Assembly (NCBI RefSeq): GCF_034259205.1
Contig: NZ_CP139487.1
Location: 2,914,001-2,978,000 of the forward strand
Reading direction: 5' to 3'
Origin: Peredibacter starrii
Lineage (GTDB): Bacteria; Bdellovibrionota; Bacteriovoracia; Bacteriovoracales; Bacteriovoracaceae
DNA: 64,000 nt
Within the stretch, counting starts at the first letter, position 1. Each line of letters opens with the position of its first letter. Positions 17,501-24,870 of this stretch are shown piece after piece. A program made the position numbers and the translations under genes. The notes beneath the pieces are model-generated. The model did no database searches. It worked only from the letters and a program-made list of their open reading frames with translations, and had not been told where the DNA came from.

Positions 17501-18151
17501 ATGAAGTATTGTGTACTCACTCTTTTCTTAGTTCTTAGTTCAAATGTCTTTGCTTCTGAATACACCTTTGAATCCACCGAATTGCCCCTGACTGAAAAAC
17601 AATCCCGCATGCTTGATACTCTTGTTCCGGCAACTGTTGATCCGGGGCAGGTCATTAGCTGGGGAAAGGACATCGTGGCCTTGGGTGAAGCAATTTATGA
17701 ATTGGTGAGAAAAGGCAGACCCACTTCTCAAACTGAATACGCTCCCATCAGTGTGGTTCCAAGAGATCCCGTGACTCGTAACTATGTTGAGCCGATGGAA
17801 CTTGAAGACGCCACTGATCCTATTAAACGTCGTTTTGTCGTGAGTGCGAAGAATGGTTGGGGATCAGAAGTGTTAAGAGTCGAGTATCTTCTCCTCTTTC
17901 AAGTTGCCAAATATAACGGCAAAGGAAAATACATTCTAAATGCAGTGATGATTCCCAGTGTGAAAGTGGGATACGGCTTTGACTTCACATCGAAAATGAA
18001 AGTTGCTGGAGTGTCGAATAAAGGAAAGGCCAGTGATCCACTCGTATCGATGACATTAGATGTGCATCACACTGTGGGGAGCATTGTGAATGAACTCGAA
18101 GGCCATACAGTGGTGACTCTCACCGGCAATGGAACCGTGACATTAGAATAG
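17501..18151 (+). CDS. Secreted beta-rich protein, 216 aa, unknown
   Basis: I use the ATG at 17501, which has GGGAGG nine bases upstream and opens a signal peptide (MKYCVLTLFLVLSSNVFAS); the frame extends 36 bases further up without a ribosome site. The mature protein is predicted mostly beta: alternating patterns such as RVEYLLLFQVAKYNGKGKYI and VVTLTGNGTVTLE. A structural or binding role outside the cytoplasm is possible. It is a single-gene unit ahead of the FNR-like regulator. No family recognised. Confidence 0.8.
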   Translation: MKYCVLTLFLVLSSNVFASEYTFESTELPLTEKQSRMLDTLVPATVDPGQVISWGKDIVALGEAIYELVRKGRPTSQTEYAPISVVPRDPVTRNYVEPMELEDATDPIKRRFVVSAKNGWGSEVLRVEYLLLFQVAKYNGKGKYILNAVMIPSVKVGYGFDFTSKMKVAGVSNKGKASDPLVSMTLDVHHTVGSIVNELEGHTVVTLTGNGTVTLE

Positions 18152-18158
18152 CTCTTTT

Positions 18159-18193
18159 AAGTCCCCTAAATACGTGAGTTCTTTAGGGGACTT
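18159..18193. repeat. Perfect 12-bp inverted repeat, possible terminator
   Basis: AAGTCCCCTAAA (18159-18170) and TTTAGGGGACTT (18182-18193) with an 11-nt loop, eight bases after the stop at 18151. No T-run follows on either strand, so intrinsic termination is uncertain; it may instead protect the mRNA end or separate this gene from the FNR-like regulator. Confidence 0.6.
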
Positions 18194-18211
18194 AATAATA
18201 ACTCCAAAAGC

Positions 18212-18223
18212 TGATTTGGATCA
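18212..18223 (+). promoter_or_regulatory. FNR-like box
   Basis: TGAT-TTGG-ATCA, the core of the FNR consensus TTGAT-N4-ATCAA with one outer base off on each side. It lies 48 bp before the ATG of the FNR-type regulator at 18272, which suggests autoregulation by oxygen. Confidence 0.6.
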
Positions 18224-18271
18224 CTTTTTAGGCCGACGAAGAGTGGTATTCTCCACTAACAGGAGCCGAAC

Positions 18272-18988
18272 ATGAGCAAGATCAGTCATAATATCCAATG
18301 TGAAAATTGTCCCTCTAAAGAAAGTGGAATTTTTTGTAATCTCGAGCGAATGGCCCTACAAGAAGTTTCACAAAATAAAGTGATGAACACTTATAAAAGA
18401 GGCCAGACCATTTTCTTTCAAGGTAATCCTCCTTTCGGTCTGTACTGTATTTCGAATGGAAAAATCAAAGTCTATAAGACTGGAAACGATGGTAAAGAAA
18501 CGATTCTTCGTATCGTTGGCCCGGGAGATGTTCTTGGCCACCGCAGTCTTTTTAGCAATGAAAACTACAACGCCACTGCGACTGTGATTGAAGACACTCA
18601 AGTGTGCTTCATCGATAAAAACTTCATTCATCAAGCGCTGAAAAAAGAACCATCGATTGCGCTTAATCTCATTGAGAAATTTAGCCGCGAGATGGGAACA
18701 GCTGAAGCTCGAAGCGCATCTATCTCAAGTAAAAGTACAAGAGAGCGCCTTGCTGAACTTCTTTTGAGCTTTCATGAGAGTTATGGTGTGGCAGAAAAAG
18801 ACGGAAGAACTCGTTTAGATATCAAACTCAGCCGTGAAGAATTTGCATCAATCGTTGGTGCAGCTCAAGAAACTGTTATTCGCCTCTTCTCAGACTTCAA
18901 AGATGAGGGTGTGATTGAGCAAGAAGGTAAGATCATTTTTATCACTGATAAAGAGAAATTATTAGAGATTGCGAACTTAGATTACTGA
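18272..18988 (+). CDS. fnr: FNR-type oxygen-sensing transcription regulator
   Basis: Crp/Fnr-family protein of 238 aa: N-terminal cysteines C10, C13 and C22, a cyclic-nucleotide-like beta-roll, and C112 (VCFID) at the place of C122 in E. coli FNR, so all four [4Fe-4S] ligands appear present. The C-terminal winged helix has AAQETVIRLF; the Glu and Arg that contact TGA are kept, while the Ser of E. coli FNR is Ile. It should switch genes with oxygen. A near-consensus box in front suggests autoregulation. Two plus-strand genes follow closely. Confidence 0.88.
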   Translation: MSKISHNIQCENCPSKESGIFCNLERMALQEVSQNKVMNTYKRGQTIFFQGNPPFGLYCISNGKIKVYKTGNDGKETILRIVGPGDVLGHRSLFSNENYNATATVIEDTQVCFIDKNFIHQALKKEPSIALNLIEKFSREMGTAEARSASISSKSTRERLAELLLSFHESYGVAEKDGRTRLDIKLSREEFASIVGAAQETVIRLFSDFKDEGVIEQEGKIIFITDKEKLLEIANLDY

Positions 18989-19032
18989 TCTAAGACATAG
19001 TCTCATCTTTTTTTCTGGTTTAAATTTCCAGT

Positions 19033-19368
19033 ATGAAGATAAATTCGAGTCTCCTGACTGATAAAGACATTTCAATTTTAGGCCAGGTTTTTGAGACCTT
19101 GGTGTTTCCTAATGACTTTGATTTGATTTATGAAAATCATGTGCCCCCTACAGGCGTGGTTCTGATTGAAGGGAAATTGGAAATCCTAAAAAGGAATAAA
19201 CCCAAATTAGAAATCACGACACTGCAGTCTTTTGGGATCAAGGAACTGCTAAAAGGCACTCCACTCCCCTTCGGCTGCAGGATCAAGGCAAACTCCAAAG
19301 TCATGCTTATCAGCAAATCTTTGGTCCTTGAAAATAAACTCGCGGACCTTTTCAATTTGGCCACTTAA
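19033..19368 (+). CDS. Stand-alone cyclic-nucleotide-binding-like domain, 111 aa
   Basis: The protein reads as a single cNMP-type beta-roll without DNA-binding or catalytic part: DFDLIYENHVPPTGVVLIEG is the typical entry (empty sensor, hydrophobic G-x-V-x-x-I-x-x-G), and SFGIKELLKGTPLPF is at the place of the phosphate-binding cassette. The canonical GE-L...R-x-A residues are poorly kept, so ligand binding is doubtful. It lies 44 bp after fnr and 60 bp before a K+ channel on the same strand, and could be a separate regulatory subunit for that channel. Confidence 0.6.
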   Translation: MKINSSLLTDKDISILGQVFETLVFPNDFDLIYENHVPPTGVVLIEGKLEILKRNKPKLEITTLQSFGIKELLKGTPLPFGCRIKANSKVMLISKSLVLENKLADLFNLAT

Positions 19369-19428
19369 ACCCTGGCAATTGGGCATGGCACTTTGACCAA
19401 AAATACGCGTCACATCTAGGCTGCTTAT

Positions 19429-19773
19429 ATGTGGAGTCAGCTAAAAAACTTCCTGGAAGAGATGAGACTTTTAATCTTTAGTCCGTTTTTCTTCTTCCTC
19501 ACCCTGATCGGTAATGGTTTCATTATTTCCTGCGGCTACCTTTTTTACCACATAGAAAAAGATGTTAATCCCAAGGTAACTCACTTCATTGACGCCCTTT
19601 GGTGGAGCTTTACCACGGCCACAACAACTGGCTACGGCGACATTACCCCCATGACTGATTTCGGAAAAATCCTTAGCATTTTTTTGATGATCAGTGGACT
19701 TCTGCTCTTCGCGATTTTCACCGCTATGTTCGCTGAAACCATTCTAACCTATAGAAGAGGTCAAAAAAAATAA
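19429..19773 (+). CDS. Two-helix potassium channel (ion-channel family)
   Basis: 114 aa: a first membrane helix (about 18-40), pore helix and selectivity filter T66-T-G-Y-G-D71, then a second helix (about 84-106) ending in a short basic tail. This is the minimal KcsA-like pore unit, active as a tetramer in the inner membrane. There is no attached ligand-binding or RCK domain, which is unusual given that a stand-alone cNMP-like domain is encoded just upstream. No clear Shine-Dalgarno before the ATG. Ends one base from the convergent VOC gene. Confidence 0.88.
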   Translation: MWSQLKNFLEEMRLLIFSPFFFFLTLIGNGFIISCGYLFYHIEKDVNPKVTHFIDALWWSFTTATTTGYGDITPMTDFGKILSIFLMISGLLLFAIFTAMFAETILTYRRGQKK

Positions 19774-20199
19774 TTACGGGATATCCAGGCTTCCATCTGC
19801 CTTAAACGGAAATGCTCCCCAGGCCACTTCCCACATATGCCCATCGGGATCGGTGAAATAACCGCTATAGCCGCCCCAAAAGACTTCCTGGGGCTTTTTA
19901 ACGATCTTGCCGCCGGCCTTTTCAACTAGCGCCATCACTTCATCCACCTGATGTTTTTCTTTTGTATTGTGAGCGATGGTGATTCCAGAGAACGCTGGGA
20001 ATTTTGCTTCACGATTATCACCTATATCTTTTACCAGTTCCTTCAGCGGGAAAAGTGAAAGTGCGGTGCCGCTGGTTTTAAAGAAAACCACTCCCTTCTC
20101 TTCGGACCAAGTCGTCGGAAAGCCCAGGGCCTCGTAGAATTTCTTTGATCTTGCCAGATCTGAAACGCCTAAAGTGATTAATGATATTCGCGGTTCCAT
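19774..20199 (-). CDS. VOC-family (glyoxalase/bleomycin-resistance-fold) protein
   Basis: At 141 aa it has the two beta-alpha-beta-beta-beta modules of the vicinal-oxygen-chelate fold: ISLITLGVSDLARSKKFYEALGF at the start and GGYSGYFTDPDGHMWEVAW near the end. The second carries the conserved D-P-D-G-x-x-W-E with the metal-ligand Glu. Members include glyoxalases, dioxygenases and resistance proteins; the substrate cannot be read from sequence. It is alone between the K+ channel and the palindrome-bracketed promoter at 20.23 kb. Confidence 0.88.
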   Translation of the reverse strand: MEPRISLITLGVSDLARSKKFYEALGFPTTWSEEKGVVFFKTSGTALSLFPLKELVKDIGDNREAKFPAFSGITIAHNTKEKHQVDEVMALVEKAGGKIVKKPQEVFWGGYSGYFTDPDGHMWEVAWGAFPFKADGSLDIP

Positions 20200-20227
20200 A
20201 ATGTCCTTTGTCCAAAAGGTGCCAGGT

Positions 20228-20247
20228 TACTTTCGCTAGCGGAAGTG
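20228..20247. repeat. Palindrome copy 1 (left copy of the 20.2-kb pair)
   Basis: TACTTTCGC-TA-GCGGAAGTG. Arms of nine bases with a two-base centre, one of four copies in the window. It sits three bases before a TTGACA promoter hexamer. Its closest match is the copy at 51274, which also lies just before a near-identical promoter. Confidence 0.85.
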
Positions 20248-20250
20248 CTC

Positions 20251-20279
20251 TTGACAATTCCGTACATTTTACGTATCAT
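20251..20279 (+). promoter_or_regulatory. Orphan sigma-70-type promoter
   Basis: TTGACA (20251-20256), 17-bp spacer, TATCAT (20274-20279). The spacer from CCGTACATTTTACG on is shared with the HNH-gene promoter at 51308 and contains the inverted repeat CGTA-CATTT-TACG, a possible operator. No gene follows on this strand; transcription would run through the second palindrome and antisense into the LysR gene. Confidence 0.65.
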
Positions 20280-20331
20280 GATTTTGGATTTGAATCAATC
20301 AAAAAACGATGGCGAAGAAAATCTTAAGTTT

Positions 20332-20351
20332 CACTTCCGCCAGCGAAAGTG
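20332..20351. repeat. Palindrome copy 2 (right copy of the 20.2-kb pair)
   Basis: CACTTCCGC-CA-GCGAAAGTG, 84 bp after copy 1 and three bases from the stop codon of the LysR gene. Together with copy 1 it brackets an orphan promoter. Confidence 0.85.
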
Positions 20352-20354
20352 ATT

Positions 20355-21161
20355 TCAAATCTTCAATTTCTCTAACAGATCTAATTCTGCTTTGCTTAAA
20401 GTATTCTGATTCTTGAAAATGGCGAGCATGTCATAAGGAAAGCTGTATTTGATATCACGCACCTGCTTAAAACCATGCAAGTCAATCAGATCAGGCACAA
20501 GACATGTTCCTCCAAGAGTTTCCATGGTCTTTCGACAAACTGACCAACTCTCCACTTGAATATACTGTTCTAAATCTTTGTTCTGCTTATTGAGTGACTT
20601 AAAAAGATGATTCACTTCCGGCCGATTCTCCGTCGTGATTAAAGGACCAGAAAATTTTCCCGACTTCGATTGCAAAACAAAGTGACCTTTCGCAATTACC
20701 TTCGAACCAAATCCAAATGTCTTATTGTCATTGATAATAAGACCCAGCTGGGCCTCCCCATCAGTAACTAATTGACGAACCTTGGCACTCGTTCCAATTT
20801 GAATCCGAACTTTACCTAACTTCATTTTTTTTAAGGCCGGTAATACAAAATATTCTGCTATAGTCGCTGAACAAGCGATGCTCATCTCAGGCGCAGCATT
20901 CAGTCCTGCGAGCTCGGTATTAAAAGCTTCTAAACTCTTCTTGGCCTTTTGATAAAAAACTCTGCCTTCATCAGTCAGCTCTAATCGATTCTTAGCATGA
21001 ATAATCAATTCATAACCTAAAAGATTTTCCATTCGGCGAATCGCCTGACTAATCGCAGGTCTTGAGATGTGATTTTTTTCGGCCGCCAGTGTGAGGCTCG
21101 CCAAATCAATGGTGTCGGTAAAGTACTGAAGAGCACTGAGGCTTAAGTCGGTCCATTTCAT
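20355..21161 (-). CDS. LysR-family transcription regulator
   Basis: N-terminal winged helix-turn-helix (SALQYFTDTIDLASLTLAAE, then NHISRPAISQAIRRMENLLG) followed by a periplasmic-binding-like sensor domain; 268 aa, slightly short for the family. I place the start at the ATG at 21161; a TTG three codons earlier is possible. LysR regulators usually act on a divergent neighbour, here the small secreted gene at 21255, but that target is a guess. The 3' end touches a palindrome that lies in front of an orphan promoter pointing into this gene. Confidence 0.85.
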   Translation of the reverse strand: MKWTDLSLSALQYFTDTIDLASLTLAAEKNHISRPAISQAIRRMENLLGYELIIHAKNRLELTDEGRVFYQKAKKSLEAFNTELAGLNAAPEMSIACSATIAEYFVLPALKKMKLGKVRIQIGTSAKVRQLVTDGEAQLGLIINDNKTFGFGSKVIAKGHFVLQSKSGKFSGPLITTENRPEVNHLFKSLNKQNKDLEQYIQVESWSVCRKTMETLGGTCLVPDLIDLHGFKQVRDIKYSFPYDMLAIFKNQNTLSKAELDLLEKLKI

Positions 21162-21254
21162 AGTAACCAAAACTTACCATTTCATGAATAATTAGTCACT
21201 TTTTGTTTTATCTCCAAAAGGATAGTAATTCCTCACACAACCACTGGAGACTTT

Positions 21255-21524
21255 ATGAAATTCGTATTCCTGGCAATCGCCCTTTCTCTCTCAACTTCCC
21301 TATTTGCGGGGTCCGTGACCGTTCAGGTTTATGCGAGGGCCGCTTTTACTTGTCGTAATGTTGAGGAACAGGCCATCTGGAATCTTCAACGTAAATGTGC
21401 CGAACTAAACATGAAGCTTACTCATTATGCTTTTGGTCAATGTCAACCGGCCGGCGATGATGGTGGATATGTTAACTACCTGGACCTTACGGCCTACGGA
21501 ACTTGTACTCCTCACAAGAATTAA
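21255..21524 (+). CDS. Small secreted protein, 89 aa
   Basis: CTGGAG lies five bases before the ATG. The signal peptide (MKFVFLAIALSLSTSLFAG) is followed by SVTVQVYARAAFTCRNVEEQ, four cysteines in the mature part (TCR, KCAE, QCQ, TCT) and a Gly-rich turn. It is divergent from the LysR gene across about 93 bp and followed at 13 bp by a GNAT gene. The family is unknown to me. Confidence 0.75.
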   Translation: MKFVFLAIALSLSTSLFAGSVTVQVYARAAFTCRNVEEQAIWNLQRKCAELNMKLTHYAFGQCQPAGDDGGYVNYLDLTAYGTCTPHKN

Positions 21525-21537
21525 ATATTGTAGAGGG

Positions 21538-21966
21538 ATGAAAATTGAAAAAATGTCCCTCGAAGATTTAACCGAAGTTACTCACCTGGCCGAGCAACTG
21601 GGTTATCCCAACACGGTTGAAGAAGTAACTCAGCGCTTTGTTGAAATGATAAATGATCCTGACTATGCCCTCTTTGTAGCTAAGACAGACAGGGTGTTGG
21701 GTTGGATTCAGATCAATCATGAACCAAAGACTCTTCTCATCGGTCCGCGTGCTGATATCGCAGCACTAGTGGTAGATGAAAATTCTCGCAGTCTTGGTGT
21801 GGGTAAAGCTTTGGTGAAAAGGGCCGAAGAATGGGCCCGTGAAAATAAAATTGAACTTGTGAGAGTAAAATCAAATACCAAACGCGAGGCCGCTCATCGC
21901 TTTTACCAACGCGAGGGATATACACTCGCGAAGACCTCGCACATGTTTTCAAAACAGCTTAAATAA
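21538..21966 (+). CDS. GNAT-family N-acetyltransferase
   Basis: The acetyl-CoA-binding motif A is present as AALVVDENSRSLGVGKALVKRAEEWA (R-x-x-G-x-G/A pattern in SLGVGKAL), followed by HRFYQREGYTLAKTSHMF, the usual motif B and C-terminus. 142 aa, one domain. The ATG at 21538 follows GAGGG; the frame is open 111 bases further up, but that part overlaps the previous gene and is not GNAT-like. The acceptor substrate is unknown. Confidence 0.88.
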   Translation: MKIEKMSLEDLTEVTHLAEQLGYPNTVEEVTQRFVEMINDPDYALFVAKTDRVLGWIQINHEPKTLLIGPRADIAALVVDENSRSLGVGKALVKRAEEWARENKIELVRVKSNTKREAAHRFYQREGYTLAKTSHMFSKQLK

Positions 21967-21993
21967 AAAAGGCCCCTTTCGGGGCCCTTCATT
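21965..21993. terminator. Bidirectional terminator between GNAT gene and gltA
   Basis: GGCCCC (21971-21976), TTTC, GGGGCC (21981-21986). A-run on the left gives TTTTTTATTT on the minus strand, closing gltA; the plus side (CTTCATTTATT) is weaker. Confidence 0.85.
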
Positions 21994-21995
21994 TA

Positions 21996-23273
21996 TTAAC
22001 GAGACTTGATGTCTTTGTATGTGTTCTTCGTGTCGCCAGTGTAGATCTGACGAGGACGACAAATCTTGAAGCCTGGTTGTTCAACCATCTCTTTCCACTG
22101 CGCCATCCAACCTGGAAGACGACCCATAGCAAACATAACTGTGAACATGTTAGTTGGGATACCAAGTGCACGGTAAATGATACCAGAGTAGAAATCTACG
22201 TTCGGGTATAGTTTACGAGATACGAAGTACTCATCTTTAAGAGCAACTTCTTCAAGGCCTTTAGCGATATCAAGAAGAGGATCTTTTACACCGAGAGTTG
22301 TTAGAACTTTGTCACAAGCAACTTTGATGATCTTAGCGCGTGGATCGAAGTTCTTATAAACGCGGTGACCGAAGCCCATAAGACGTGAGTTAGAGTTTTT
22401 ATCTTTAACTTCAGCAAGGAAAGCTTCGTAGCCTTTGCCTGATTGCTTAATTTCTTCAAGCATTTCAAGAACGGCCTGGTTAGCACCGCCGTGTAGAGGT
22501 CCCCAAAGAGCGTCAACACCCGCAGAGATAGTTGCGAAGATGTTTGCTTTAGAAGAACCAACCATACGAACTGATGAAGTTGAACAGTTCTGCTCGTGAT
22601 CTACGTGAAGGATAAGAAGAATATCTAGTGCCTTAGCAACGTCTTTATTAACGTTCTTGTCACCAGTCATCATGTGGATGAAGTCAGAACAGTAGTCGAG
22701 AGACTTGTCTGATTTTACGAACTCTTTACCTTGAGAGTGGCGGTAAGCATATGCAGCTACCACTTTCAATTGACCCATAAGCTGAGCGATTGCTGTGTCT
22801 TTCTGAGCAGGAGTCAGGTCCTGAGCACAAAGATCATGGTAGAACGCTGAAAGCGAAACCATATTTGAAGAAAGAACGGCCATTGGGTGAGCGTCTTTCG
22901 GGAAAGCTTTAATTTGTGTTTTGATGCCTTCAGGCACGTCGTCGAAAGAAGCGATTCTTTCTTCGAAAGCTTTAAGTTCTGCAGCAGTTGGAAGTTTGCC
23001 GTAGAACACAAGGTAAGATGACTCAAGGAACGAAGACTTCTCAGCGATTTCTTCGATTGAGTAACCGCGGTATTTAAGGATACCAACTTCACCATCAAGG
23101 AAAGTGATTGCTGAAGTACAAGCACCAGTGTTCATGTAGCCAGAATCTAGCGTCACGAAACCAGTCTCGGCCCTTAGTTTTGTAATATCGATTGCCTTCT
23201 CACCTTCAGTGCCGGTGAATACAGGTAGTTCAATGGTTTTGTCGCCTAGTACAAGTTTTGCCTTATCAGACAT
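21996..23273 (-). CDS. gltA: Citrate synthase
   Basis: Condenses acetyl-CoA and oxaloacetate to citrate, the entry to the TCA cycle. The 425-aa length fits the hexameric type II enzyme of Gram-negative bacteria. Active-site motifs are seen: VDHEQNCSTSSVR, WGPLHGGANQAVLEML with the first catalytic His, MGFGHRVYKNFDPRA with the second, and PNVDFYSGI with the catalytic Asp. TCCTCC-complement GGAGTCCTCC lies just before the ATG at 23273. Single gene with its own terminator. Confidence 0.97.
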   Translation of the reverse strand: MSDKAKLVLGDKTIELPVFTGTEGEKAIDITKLRAETGFVTLDSGYMNTGACTSAITFLDGEVGILKYRGYSIEEIAEKSSFLESSYLVFYGKLPTAAELKAFEERIASFDDVPEGIKTQIKAFPKDAHPMAVLSSNMVSLSAFYHDLCAQDLTPAQKDTAIAQLMGQLKVVAAYAYRHSQGKEFVKSDKSLDYCSDFIHMMTGDKNVNKDVAKALDILLILHVDHEQNCSTSSVRMVGSSKANIFATISAGVDALWGPLHGGANQAVLEMLEEIKQSGKGYEAFLAEVKDKNSNSRLMGFGHRVYKNFDPRAKIIKVACDKVLTTLGVKDPLLDIAKGLEEVALKDEYFVSRKLYPNVDFYSGIIYRALGIPTNMFTVMFAMGRLPGWMAQWKEMVEQPGFKICRPRQIYTGDTKNTYKDIKSR

Positions 23274-23622
23274 GGAGGACTCCTCTGCAGAAATATTGAA
23301 AATAAATAGACGGGATGTTGTGACCGCATTTTATCTAAATGTGAGCTATCTGTCTAAATACTCTTGATAATTCCGTCTCGGAAAATAGTGACAAAAGATA
23401 AAGTAGAGTTAAAGAACTGGTGCCAAAAATTCTAAGAAGTGGTGACAAAACAGCTCCACTATTGCTCTGTTCTGACAGCAACGCTGACTCACTAGCAGCG
23501 CGTCTTGTAGTTGTAATCAATGATTAAATCAAAAATAGTCAATGATTCCTTACTTTTGGCACTCTACTTGCTTTTATGACCTCACAATTCAAACAAGATG
23601 TTTGGGTATTAAAGGAGAGGGC
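23274..23622. other. Intergenic region between divergent gltA and the three-module protein
   Basis: About 350 bp with no convincing gene; a 61-codon minus-strand frame at 23335-23520 lacks a ribosome site. It must hold the promoters for both flanking genes. Three related words, GTGACAAAA (23388), GGTGCCAAAAA (23419) and GGTGACAAAA (23441), lie in direct orientation 22-32 bp apart and could be binding sites. Confidence 0.5.
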
Positions 23623-24777
23623 ATGAAAAAGGCTTCATCATCGTTTTTGGTATTATTCTTCGCTGCACTACTGGTCTCGTTCCAATCATTCGCTCAAATG
23701 AGTGACGTGATGAGTGAGCGAGTTCAGCAAACTCTTAGACGCCAGGAGCGACTTCGCTTATCGGACCTATTAAGAGTTTCGCCCTACGAAGAACGCGAGA
23801 TGGAAGTTTTGTCCCTCACTATTTATGCTCAAAGTTATCTGAGTCAGAGTACGCTACAAGTTTTGCAATTTGGTCGCGCTATCGCAGCACCTCAAATCAT
23901 CCGTCGTCAGAGTCAGGTTCGCATTGTGTTCCCGGCCCGCACTTCACTTGAAGGAATTGAAATCCTGGCCCAGGACGAACTCTTCTTAGAGAGCGTATCT
24001 GCTGAAGTGCTTCGCCTGCGCACTCCATACCCTCCAACTAACCCTTACCCGCCAACAAACCCGTACCCACCGACGTACCCGGGGCCTGAGCGTCAGCCAT
24101 CTCCGAATCAGATGATCCCGCTTCAGGTAATGCAAGACGTGCGTATGCAACAGGAAATCCAATTGGACACTCTGGTAAGACAACAAATGGGTCTAACTCT
24201 TGTGGGTGCTGAAATTCAACGTGTGGTGGTTCAAGGACAACCTCTGGGTTACGGCCGAGCTGCAAGTGTGCAAGTGGTGCTGAACGGTCGATTAGTGGGT
24301 GAAGAGAAGTTTCTGAATCCTTCTCAGCAGGCCCTTCCACTTCCAATCAACTCTTATGAAGAAGTACGCTCTCTAGGTCTTCTGGTTCGCGGCGATGCTC
24401 GCATCCAATCAGTCTCAATCCGTGTTGGCCAGGTTCGTCCTCAGTACCCGCAACAACCTCAGCAACCGCGCATTCAACGTGTGACTGTTGGGCAAGAGAT
24501 CGGTTCATACAACGTACTTGAGCTTTCACGAGTTCTTCCTTACGAATCTCGCCTTATCCGTTCAATCACGCTTGAGGCCCGCTCTCGTTCAGGTGTTCGT
24601 GCTGAAGTCGCGCTGGCAACTCCATACCAAGTGCTGGGAACACTGGTTGTGACACAAACTCCGATGAGACCGGTTATCCGACTATTTACTCCAACTTCAC
24701 CTCGTGACCTTCGACTTCAATCGTACTCACAAGTGCTGATTGATTCACTTGAGATCGAATTCGAAACAGGTTACTAG
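23623..24777 (+). CDS. Secreted protein with three related beta modules and a Pro-rich hinge
   Basis: AAAGGAGAGG precedes the ATG at 23623, which opens a signal peptide (MKKASSSFLVLFFAALL to FAQ). Of 384 residues, three stretches look related: about 35-125 (LSLTIYAQSYLSQ...), 185-270 (IQRVVVQGQPLGYGRAASVQVV...) and 285-384 (IQRVTVGQEIGSYNVLELSRVL...), each ending in a pattern like SVSIRV or SLEIEF. Between the first and second is a hinge of three NPYPPT-type repeats. Probably a surface or periplasmic scaffold; no known family. Confidence 0.8.
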   Translation: MKKASSSFLVLFFAALLVSFQSFAQMSDVMSERVQQTLRRQERLRLSDLLRVSPYEEREMEVLSLTIYAQSYLSQSTLQVLQFGRAIAAPQIIRRQSQVRIVFPARTSLEGIEILAQDELFLESVSAEVLRLRTPYPPTNPYPPTNPYPPTYPGPERQPSPNQMIPLQVMQDVRMQQEIQLDTLVRQQMGLTLVGAEIQRVVVQGQPLGYGRAASVQVVLNGRLVGEEKFLNPSQQALPLPINSYEEVRSLGLLVRGDARIQSVSIRVGQVRPQYPQQPQQPRIQRVTVGQEIGSYNVLELSRVLPYESRLIRSITLEARSRSGVRAEVALATPYQVLGTLVVTQTPMRPVIRLFTPTSPRDLRLQSYSQVLIDSLEIEFETGY

Positions 24778-24790
24778 TTCCCCTCCAAAA

Positions 24791-24820
24791 TGCTCCCCTT
24801 CGGGGGAGCAATTTTCTTTT
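24791..24820 (+). terminator. Rho-independent terminator
   Basis: TGCTCCCC (24791-24798), stable TTCG loop, GGGGAGCA (24803-24810), then ATTTTCTTTT. Closes the gene ending at 24777. Confidence 0.92.
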
Positions 24821-24870
24821 ACAACTTCCCCCTCCCCAGCTATCGTTTCATTTTCAACCGGAGAATGAAC

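Noticed and set aside
20278-20352. 24-codon frame MILDLNQSKND... after the orphan promoter
   Set aside because: Its ATG overlaps the -10 hexamer, so a transcript from that promoter would not carry it, and there is no ribosome site.
23388-23450. Three GTGACAAAA-like words before the three-module gene as an iteron set
   Set aside because: Spacing is uneven (32 and 22 bp) and one word is altered; only worth noting as possible regulator sites.
23335-23520. 61-codon minus-strand frame between gltA and the three-module gene
   Set aside because: No ribosome site, Ser/Thr/Leu-rich shadow-like composition, no coupling to a neighbour.
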